Positions 9,601 through 64,000 of a DNA stretch of 64,000 nt are shown here, piece by piece. The notes beneath the pieces are model-generated. The model was given only the letters and a program-made list of their open reading frames with translations, searched no databases and was not told the origin of the DNA. The stretch comes from Girardinichthys multiradiatus (taxonomy: Eukaryota; Chordata; Actinopteri; Cyprinodontiformes; Goodeidae), in assembly GCF_021462225.1 (NCBI RefSeq), contig NC_061813.1, positions 21,972,442-22,036,441 of the forward strand, in the 5' to 3' direction. The position numbers were made by a program, and so were the translations under genes. Every line of letters begins with the position of its first letter. Within the stretch, counting starts at the first letter, position 1.

Positions 9601-12557
9601 AGGTCTGACCGGGCATTTCAGCACCTTGTTTAATTCATTTTGAGCCATTCTATTGTAGACATTCTGCACAATTGGACTGTAAGTCAGCTGACTCTAAAAT
9701 ACTTTGGTATACCAAGGAGCTAATGGTAAACTCAAGAAATGCAAAAGTCCCAAATCACCAGCCCTCCATCACAGTGACAGTTGGTATGATATGTTCTGTT
9801 TGTTCTTTGCCAACCATGGCACTGTCCATTATGGTCAAACATCTCTACTATGTCATGCTGCCACATTCTTTTTAAAAAAAACAAGGAGTCTTTCTCCTAG
9901 CAATACTTTCAAACAAGCTATACTTGTTCAGTTTTTTTCTAATCAAACTGACCTGAACGTAAACATTTTATATGTTCTTAGGCAGGCCTTTAGACCTTGA
10001 GACGCAGCTCTGGTGTTTTTCTTTTTTTTAATCAATGCACAGTCTGACAAATAATTGCTTCTCCATGCCCAATGCTGAGGTCTTCTCTTTGTGATTATGT
10101 TGACACACACCTCTATCCTCCAGTGCAGCACCATCCTAAAACTCTTGCTTTGATATATCTGGTCACACTTACTGATGATCAGGTATTCAAGTGTATTTTA
10201 TTAACAGCACCTGGCTGCACCTGGCTTTCTCAAATTCAAGGGAGAAACCTTTGTTGTTTTCCAATGACTGTATATAACATATATATACAAGAAAGGAGAG
10301 ATTAAGGAACACTCATAGAATGCTGACAGTTAGGGATGATATGTTTGAAAGATACAATGTTTAAATATTTCAAGTTTCAACTGAAGTAATTTCATACTTA
10401 CTTGATTTTATGTCATTTGCAGTTCAGGATCTGAGCGCACATCTTTGGATGATTGCAAACCAAAAGAAAATTCAAAGCAAATAAAAATAAATACACATGC
10501 AGGTTATAAAACATTTTAACATCCATCCATCTATTGTCTATACCCACTTATCCATACAGGATCACAGATGGGCTGGTGCCCATCACCAGTGGCCAAAGGG
10601 CGAGAGGCAGGGTACTTCCTGGACAGGTCGCCAGACCATCAAAGGGCAACATAGAGACATGCAGGACAAACCACCATGCCTACACACACTCTTACCTAAG
10701 GACAATTGAGACCAGTTAACATAACAATCAATTTCTGGACTGTAAGAAGAAACCAGGGTGCCAGGAAAGAGCTCATGCATGTACTGGGAGAACATGCAAA
10801 CTTCATGCAGAAAGCCCCCAGGCTGCAATTCTACAGACTTGATAAACAGAAGAACTAAAATGAGCCAAATCCTCTGACATCAGATGTCTGACCGCTTTCC
10901 TTTCCTGCATTGCACATACTGTTGTCAAATGAAGGTACTTCATGAGCTCTACTTCATTTACAGTGACTTGCTAAAGCAATCATATCACATTAACCTTTCT
11001 ACATTTAGTCACATTACAGCCACACTTCAGTGTGATTTACCGGAATTTTATATAATAGAATGACACAAAGAACTATATTATTATGAAGTTGAAGACAAAA
11101 GATACATGGCTTTAAAATATTTTCACAAACAAAACAATTCTGAAATGTGTGGTGTTCAGCATGTATTCAGCCCCCTTTACTTTGTTGTCCTGAAATAAAA
11201 TCCAGAGCAAAGAAATTCATTCAGCAATCCCAAAATTAGTAAACCTGTGCATAATTTAATCTCTGAATTGTGTGGAGGCCTCACGGGTTTGTTAAAGAGC
11301 AGTAGTGCACAAACAGCATCATGAAGACCAAGAAACAGCAGACAAGTCAGTCATAAAGTTGTGAAGAAGTTAAAAGGATGGTTAGTCTATAAAGCAAGAT
11401 CTGAAGCTTTGAACAATTACATTAAATCAAATTAAATAATTTAAAGTTATTAACTTTTCAGGTCTTATTCATTTTCAGTACATGTCCATAAATATTGCCT
11501 CTATTTATTTACAACCCAACAAAATTTTACAAAAACAATGTACATACAATGGATCTCCCTGATGAATCATTTTACACCATATACTCTCCAAGAAAGTGTG
11601 TTCAGCGTCATGCTGTGTTGATGTTACAAAGCAAAAGTTTAGATCAAAGAGCAAGTGTTGGAATTGCCCTGTCAAACTATTTGGTAAAGCAAAACGGATA
11701 TCATTTTCAGTTTCTAGATGTAGAAAGCTGGTAAAGACAGAAGGCTCGTAGCTGTAATTGCATTAAAAGGTAATTCTACAGAGTAATTCTGTTGAACTGA
11801 ATACAAATCCATTAAATATTTTTTTATTTACATTTGCAACAAATTCTGAAAGCCATCTATCATTTCTTTCCACTTTACCATTATGAAACACTGTGTTAGT
11901 CTAGCACACAATTTCCGAATGAAATATATTAAAGACTGTGGTTTTAATGTGACAAAACTGTGCATAGCACTGTAGTCTTACCATCATTAAAGTTCTCCTC
12001 CAGATAGTCTATGATCTGTGTTGGATCACAGATGACATTGTCGTTGTGGACCAGGACCGGCACCTCACCCGCAGGGTTCAGACGCATAAACCACGGCTCG
12101 TTGTGTTCACTGAGAGGAAGGCTCACATCATACTCTTCACAGCGCAAACCTTTCTCCGCTATGGCCAGACGCACCTAAATGATAACCATAAGCGTCAGTA
12201 GAGACCTTCTTTTTTCAGAGCCCTCAAATAACTTAATCCAGTATGTGAGGGTTTTATTAACAAATCTTTGTCTTTTTAATGATATCATGAAACAATTCCA
12301 AGACAATGTTCTAGTTCCCGCGTTGCTGTTGTAAATAAATCTCTATCAGGGAGCTATCCACTGAGCTGTGGTGCTGAAACTTGATGACAGCTACTCACCT
12401 TCTGAGAATTGAAGGACTGGGTCCAGTGATAAAGCGTTAGTTTAGATTCCTTGTTACGCGGTACTATGGAACCCTGTTGTTGTGCGTCTTCTTCAGAGCA
12501 ACCCTGTATAAGAGCTGCTTTCTCCTCTTGAGTTTCAGGGCCGTTCTCCGACGCCAT
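6258..12557 (-). CDS. gdap1: Ganglioside-induced differentiation-associated protein 1, complete, six exons
   Basis: Joining 12557-12399, 12174-11982, 9273-9100, 7890-7796, 6808-6694 and 6610-6258 gives 1089 nt: 362 residues plus stop, against 358 in the human protein as I recall it. All five introns are GT-AG and the frame is continuous. The product belongs to a GST-like family of mitochondrial outer-membrane proteins that influence fission and redox state. Residues about 38-115 are the thioredoxin-like GST-N domain (LYHWTQSF; GEVPVL). About 175-245 is the family's helical insert (IGNTQTEL; LKYLKKILDELE). About 250-310 is GST-C (WLCGDFFSIADVSLAVTLHR), then a hydrophobic segment (NNILISAVLP) and a tail anchor at about 332-354 ending in KKRLNSFT. 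The ATG at 12557 has A at -3 and G at +4; the in-frame triplet upstream at 12584 is TTG. Sequence is closer to GDAP1 than GDAP1L1 (for example SLPMDAYTHGCILHPE and RRYWGNGRR). In humans, loss causes Charcot-Marie-Tooth disease. Confidence 0.96.
6694..6808 (-). CDS. gdap1: gdap1 exon 5
   Basis: 115 nt, acceptor CTGTAG|TCA, donor CCAG|GTATGT. It encodes SKLFDHDNLKYLKKILDELE to QRRVEETP, an amphipathic charged helix. The reading was assembled by hand between the acceptor and the donor and matches the GDAP1 family throughout. Confidence 0.93.
7113..7572. repeat. Interspersed repeat with TGTCATGATC-type ends, copy in gdap1 intron 4
   Basis: It begins TGTCATGGATCAGACC and ends ATTATGACA. Its A-rich interior, with runs such as AACCAAAACTAAACTG, resembles the repeat at 55812-56253, which has TGTCATGATCCG and GATCCTGACA termini. 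The TG...CA ends could be a solo LTR or a non-autonomous DNA element. No coding capacity is visible. Confidence 0.4.
7796..7890 (-). CDS. gdap1: gdap1 exon 4
   Basis: 95 nt, acceptor TTGGCAG|CA, donor TTGAAA|GTAAGT. It encodes (T)QIGNTQTELAKLAEQNP to KQRRLK, the first half of the helical insert characteristic of GDAP1. The residue across the splice is Thr where the human protein has Ser. Confidence 0.95.
8080..8880 (+). mobile_element. Decayed Tc1-like transposon in gdap1 intron 3
   Basis: One frame near 8255-8305 reads ARLKFAAAHMDKMNAFW, which fits the segment of Tc1 transposases before the first catalytic Asp. A C-terminal part near 8620-8770 resembles the fragments at 22715-23640. Many stops and gaps are present, so it is non-functional. 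Edges are approximate. Confidence 0.55.
9100..9273 (-). CDS. gdap1: gdap1 exon 3
   Basis: 174 nt, acceptor CTCCAG|AG, donor AGAA|GTAAGC. The split codon with exon 2 reads Glu. It encodes GTPRLVPEEG through the family-typical SLPMDAYTHGCILHPE to AAASIR. A decayed Tc1-like element begins only about 125 bp upstream of the acceptor, within intron 2. Confidence 0.95.
9400..10310 (-). mobile_element. Decayed Tc1-like transposon in gdap1 intron 2, minus strand
   Basis: The order of blocks fits an antisense copy of a widespread fish Tc1-like element: AACTAAGTACACCTTATGAT at the left end, ACTCTAAAATACTTTGGTAT near 9690, TATGGTCAAACATCTCTACT near 9830 and GGTCACACTTACTGATGAT near 10160. Family membership is from remembered consensus patterns. 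The reading frame is destroyed. Confidence 0.6.
10512..10845 (-). repeat. SINE-type repeat, minus orientation, nearly full length
   Basis: It starts with CATCCATCCATCTATTGTCT, then GGGCGAGAGGCAGGGTAC, GGACAGGTCGCC and GAGAACATGCAAACTTCATG. This is the reverse complement of the family represented at 60058-60362. It lies in gdap1 intron 2. Confidence 0.6.
10970..11420 (+). mobile_element. Tc1-like 5' fragment in gdap1 intron 2
   Basis: It shares the ordered blocks CACATTACAGCC, GGTGTTCAGCATGTATTCAG, CCCCCTTTACTTTG, GGTTTGTTAAAGAGCA and AACAGCATCATGAAG with the longer copy at 41755-42720. It stops before the catalytic part. Confidence 0.5.
11430..11981. other. Remainder of gdap1 intron 2, nothing recognised
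   Basis: AT-rich sequence between the Tc1-like fragment and exon 2. Short open frames are present but lack any family similarity I can see. Confidence 0.45.
11982..12174 (-). CDS. gdap1: gdap1 exon 2
   Basis: 193 nt, acceptor TTTAG|GTG, donor GATG|GTAAGA, phase 0 in and phase 1 out. It encodes VRLAIAEKG to the YLEENFND segment, including the PWFMRLN and GEVPVL strand-turn of the thioredoxin-like fold. Intron 1 is only 224 bp. Confidence 0.95.
12399..12557 (-). CDS. gdap1: gdap1 exon 1 (coding)
   Basis: 53 codons, MASENG... to ...SFNSQK, ending in phase 0 at the donor AAG|GTGAGT. The first 35 or so residues are poorly conserved and rich in Glu and Gln. The conserved LYHWTQSFNSQK starts the GST-N domain. 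Upstream on the minus strand (near 12684-12692) there is a GTGCGCATG stretch resembling half an NRF-1 site. Confidence 0.92.
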
Positions 12558-12865
12558 TTTATCTGTTTGCGTTGCAGGGGACAAGAGGATGGCAGAGTGC
12601 TACGCCACTGTTCACAGTGTTGCTCCCCCTGCCGGGCAGGCGTAGAACGTGAAACAAAATAAAGCGGGGTTTTTACTTTCTTTACGTGCGCATGATCATT
12701 TCTACTTTTCATTAACAGATATATACGTCAGAAATGATCGAGAAAAATATTTGATGTTTTAATATGATTTTACACAATGACAGCTGTTAGTTTCCGCTTA
12801 CAAGGATAGCATGGTTTTTAAAATTTTAAACATGCCTGATTTGAAAACAATTGCACTTTGATGTA

Positions 12866-13600
12866 GTGCATTGCAAAAGTTGTCATACCCCTTCAGCATG
12901 TTTCCATTTTACCACATTGAATCCACACAATATAATGTATTGTATGGGGTTTTATGGAACAGGCAAGCACAAAGTAGTGCAAAACTGTGAAGTGAAAGAA
13001 AATGAATAAAATGTTTTTAATATTTTCTACCAATAAAAATCTGAAAGACGTGGTTTGCATGCATTACCTCCCCCGGAGTCAACACTTTATAAGGCGTCCT
13101 TCTGCTGCAGTCATATTGGAATGGAATGCCTCAAACAGCTTTGCATATATCAAGAGTACTGAAAGGTGAACCTCTGCCCCAGTCTAAAGCCTAAAATGGG
13201 TTTTCTCCCACTGTTGCATTTAGCTGTATTTAGCTCTGTCCATCTTCCCATCAGCTCTGACCAGCTTTCCTGTCCCAGCTGAAGAAAAGCAAAACCACAG
13301 CATGAAGCTTCCACCACCATGTTTCACTGTAGGGATGGTGTGTTCAGGGTGTGCAGTACTATTTTTTAACACATAGCATTTTGCATGTAGCCCAGATATG
13401 TTTGGGTTTGGTCTCATCTCATCAGAGCACTTCTTCCACATGTTTGCAGTGTTTCCTACATGGCTAGTGTCAAACTGCAAACAAGGGATGTTGTTTTAAA
13501 ACATAACCCAGTTTGACCCCTGCTTATTCCTGACTGGTGTTTTGTTTGGTCTTTGTGATGCTGTTAGTTCACTAATGTTCTCTAGCACAGCCTCCAGAAA
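12866..13600 (-). mobile_element. Decayed Tc1-like transposon between gdap1 and jph1, minus strand
   Basis: A minus-strand frame at 13480-13220 includes HTIPTVKHGGGSFMLWFCFS, matching the VKHGGGSxMxW signature of Tc1 transposases. The plus-strand left end GCAAAAGTTGTCATACCCCTT is a typical terminus of this class. Frames are broken. It lies in the shared upstream region of the two divergent genes, so it splits that region. Confidence 0.6.
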
Positions 13601-14379
13601 ACAGCTGGATTTATATCAACATTAAAGAATCTACGGGATGACTGTAATTATTAATTATGTGAATTCAGAAGGCAGTTGGTTGCGTTGGATTAGATTAATA
13701 GGTATCATAGATTTTCAGATTCTCACTATACAATACTTTGTGTCTGCCTCTACTGTTAGGAATTGTCTTTTGGAACTGCGGCACTGGTAAAAGCTGACTG
13801 TTAATAATAATGCTGGTGGTAGCTAAGCAGAATAATAGTTCAAATTAATTACTTATCAGTCTATTAATATAATAACTAATTAATACGTATATGTTATAAG
13901 TACTAAAGCTTGAAAAGCTTTGAAAAGCTAATGTAGTAGATATTTTTTCAGTTTTCAATCATTTGTATGCAATAATCATAATTTTACCGCAGAGAGCGCC
14001 CTTGTCCTTTTTTCAATTCTACAGCCATCTCACGGGCTTTTTCAGTCCTATAAAATATTAGATATATACGTGGATGGATCCCGCTAATTCAGTTCTGAGT
14101 AGGATTTCCTTTAATTTTCTTCTTGAGGTCTATTTAAATTTTAAAGTGGTTCAAGAATACCATCAGCTAAAAAGCTATGAAGTGATGTCACCAAAATAAG
14201 AAACGCATGCACTATATTTTTTATTATAGTCCAAAAGAATAGCACGATATAATCTCATCATTGATAATTATGGCCAAACAAGTTTGTTGGGGATACAGCT
14301 ACTGTCGGAATTTCCACCTGTGGCCTGCGAGGCGCGTCTTTCAAATGTGGCACAAATTTAGAGGTGCCTTATTTTGGAG
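13601..14379. other. Intergenic sequence, nothing recognised
   Basis: AT-rich sequence separating the Tc1 relic from the CpG-richer jph1 upstream segment. No open frame or known repeat was identified. Confidence 0.45.
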
Positions 14380-14842
14380 GGTCTAAGGCGTCAAGGCTCT
14401 TCAGCGAGGGGTGGGAGAGAGCCCGGCAGAGATGAGAGTGGGAGGTCCTCCGTGGCGTGACGTCGCGATTGGCCCGGTGCCTTTTCGTCAGCAGGGTCTC
14501 CATACCTCTCTCTCTCCCTCTGTGATCAGTGGGTGAGAGGGGGGAGACAAGAAACACACAACGGAGAATCCGGGCGTGCGCCTCCGGTAAATGACGCCCA
14601 CCATTCATACATTTACTCTTACCGTTATGCATGCCTTTTGTATTACATATCGGTGTCTGGGTTTTCTCATCCTCTCTGATTTCTCGCTTCTTTGTAGTCA
14701 TCATTATCATCATCCTGCTCGCCATCGTCCTTTCCTTCACAGCGCCGGTTCTGGAACAGCCCACTTCGGTCCTGGAGACGCCCGAGTCTGCAGCAGCAGC
14801 AGCAGCGCGATCTGCGTTTTTTCCCCCCAGCCTTTTATCTGA
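14380..14842 (+). promoter_or_regulatory. jph1: Candidate jph1 promoter and 5' untranslated region
   Basis: Base composition shifts to GC/CpG-rich about 460 bp before the jph1 ATG and stays so through exon 1. TGACGTCG at 14458-14465 is a near-consensus CRE, and ATTGG at 14468-14472 is an inverted CCAAT box. No clear TATA box is seen, and CT-rich and CAG-repeat tracts follow. Two upstream open frames (from 14591 and 14631) end at 14842 and 14846, that is, at the jph1 start. Whether they are transcribed depends on the unknown start site. Confidence 0.45.
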
Positions 14843-62598
<47,756 letters not shown>

Positions 62599-62615
62599 GT
62601 AAGTACATTGTAGTG

Positions 62616-63316
62616 CAGGGGTACTCAAATAAAATATAAAGGTCCACAATGACAGTTTTCAAATAGTCAAAGGTCCATTTATTTTAATTGGTCAAGCCAC
62701 AAGCCTGAACTCTCATGTTCAAAACAAAATGTTCTTTTCATTCAAAAAAACAAACATACATACATATTGAAATAAAATGTAATTTTCATTACAATATAAA
62801 TTTTAGTAGTTGAAAAAGAACCCCCTGCAAAAAAGAAATTTAAATTAAGCACATTGGTCTTGTGCTGGTTGTAGGTAGAATAAACATAAAATGTTAAGTC
62901 TGTTCCTCTTTAAACTGCCGATTTTTGATGTCCACCTTTTTTTTTACCGGGGAACTTGACAGCATGCCATTTTTACTCAAACTCAGCGGACCGCTGCTCA
63001 GCAACGTCAACAATGTCATTTTTTTCTAAATACCATTCTCGCTGCAGCGGTGAACTCTCTTTGAATCAGTAACAGCCCATCAATGCATTGTTGTCACATC
63101 TTTAGCAAGTGCTAGCCAAACCAAAGTCACACAGTGACTGTTTTCAGACCTGGCAAATCCGGACCGGATCAACACCCAGCATTGGGATTCAAGGCATATG
63201 TGTTTTCCCTTATCAGGATCCGGACTGACCGCAGGCTGCAGGCATTAAATAGGAGTCCAGATATAGACAGCTCGCAAGCCGGATGTACACTGCGGGTCGC
63301 CATTTGAGGGCCACTG
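62616..63316. mobile_element. hAT-like non-autonomous element next to the jph1 exon 4 donor
   Basis: Ends CAGGGGTACTCAAA and, reversed, CAGTGGCCCTCAAA match at 12 of 14 bases, in the style of Charlie-type hAT ends. The flanking octamers TTGTAGTG (62608-62615) and CTGTAGTC (63317-63324) match at 6 of 8, an aged 8-bp target duplication. The 701-bp insert has no transposase. It starts 17 bp after the GT of the splice donor at 62599. Confidence 0.7.
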
Positions 63317-63559
63317 CTGTAGTCTAACCAAAGTCCACGGTAGTCCTTAACACCACAGTCCCTGAAGCATCAAACATTTTTGCCGACACCAAAGTGCCTT
63401 GTCCGTCTCGACTTTTTAGGGTAGAAATAGTGCTGTCTACCATTAGATGTTTCATACCACCAACTATTTGTCAGTTCATACTATTCAGCAGAAATGCCTG
63501 AACAAGAATGTCCGGCCATTAGTTTGTGACTTTAAGATTAAAAGCACTTGGTTAATACC

Positions 63560-63983
63560 GTAGGGCGAGGATCAAAACACACCAGCAAGTCCACTTTTGT
63601 AAGGCTCAAATTAATGCTTTGGAGTGGCCTAATCAGACTGAAGTCTGTATTTAAATCTGATTGATGGCACGACGTTTAACAAGCCGTTCCTCCACATCGA
63701 TGTAAAATACTAAGTTCCAGCATTCAGAAAGACTTGATGGCAGTTGTAGCCTCGAAGGGTGGGATAACCAGTTATTAGCTTTAGGGGGCAAATACGTTTT
63801 TGCATAGGAAGAGGTCAGTTTTGAATAGCTTTTGTCTTTATTTTAAAACATCATTGGTGCTTACTCTAGTCATCTTTGTCATATTAAAACATGTTTGAGG
63901 ATCTGAAACATTTAGGTGTGACAAAAAGCAAAAAACATAGGAAATGTGTTGTGGGCAAATACGTTTTCCTGGTACAGTGTAAG
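63560..63983 (+). mobile_element. Tc1-like C-terminal and 3' end relic
   Basis: CACCAGCAAGTCCACTTTTG, GCTTTGGAGTGGCCTAATCA (the LEWPNQ-type region), AGGGTGGGATAACCAGTTATT (split as AGGGTGGGATAACC and AGTTATT) and TAGGGGGCAAATACGTTTTT precede a terminus with GGCAAATACGTTTTCC. It is the sense 3' part of the family at 50915-52082. Confidence 0.6.
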
Positions 63984-64000
63984 ACTCCACTAAATAATAT

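Noticed and set aside
12558..12584. A possible nine-residue N-terminal extension of gdap1
   Set aside because: The in-frame upstream triplet is TTG, not ATG, while the ATG at 12557 has a good initiation context and fits the family length.

Overview
This window is vertebrate nuclear DNA, almost certainly from a ray-finned (teleost) fish. It is AT-rich and has two multi-exon genes with canonical GT-AG introns. It also carries many Tc1/mariner, hAT-like and Harbinger-like DNA transposons, a LINE relic and SINE-like repeats of the kind common in teleosts. There is no bacterial gene organisation. I cannot name the species.

Two protein genes lie head to head. gdap1 is on the minus strand and complete: six coding exons between 12557 and 6258 encode 362 residues. 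It is a mitochondrial outer-membrane, tail-anchored GST-like protein. jph1 (junctophilin 1) is on the plus strand: coding exons 1-4 at 14843-15221, 19220-19988, 49531-49649 and 61865-62598 give 667 codons in continuous frame. The last exon, which should encode the C-terminal membrane anchor, lies beyond the right edge. About 2.3 kb separates the two start codons. The segment upstream of jph1 is GC/CpG-richer and carries CRE-like and CCAAT elements. The same divergent GDAP1/JPH1 pair exists in mammals, so this is conserved synteny rather than a new gene cluster.

Layout: 1-6257 is intergenic sequence plus the gdap1 3' side, with one nearly complete Tc1-like element (750-2315). 6258-12557 is gdap1, whose introns hold several decayed Tc1-like copies and SINE-like repeats. 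12558-14842 is the shared upstream region, with another Tc1 relic. 14843 to the end is jph1. Its introns 1 (4.0 kb), 2 (29.5 kb) and 3 (12.2 kb) and the start of intron 4 hold most of the mobile DNA. The notable elements are an apparently intact Tc1-like DD34E transposon (27245-28854), two copies of a DD36E Tc1-like element (21441-22710 and 37468-38699), two hAT-like non-autonomous elements with recognisable 8-bp target duplications (50228-50657 and 62616-63316), a pair of abutting Harbinger-like elements (32089-33480) and a minus-strand LINE remnant (36180-37160).

I saw no convincing undescribed system. The points most worth checking are a four-fold decapeptide repeat with basic-serine motifs in the jph1 divergent region, a hAT insertion about 17 bp from a jph1 splice donor, upstream ORFs whose stops abut the jph1 start, a promoter-like cluster deep in jph1 intron 2, and the coding state of the two transposon families. 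Names of old repeat families rest on remembered consensus patterns and their boundaries are approximate.
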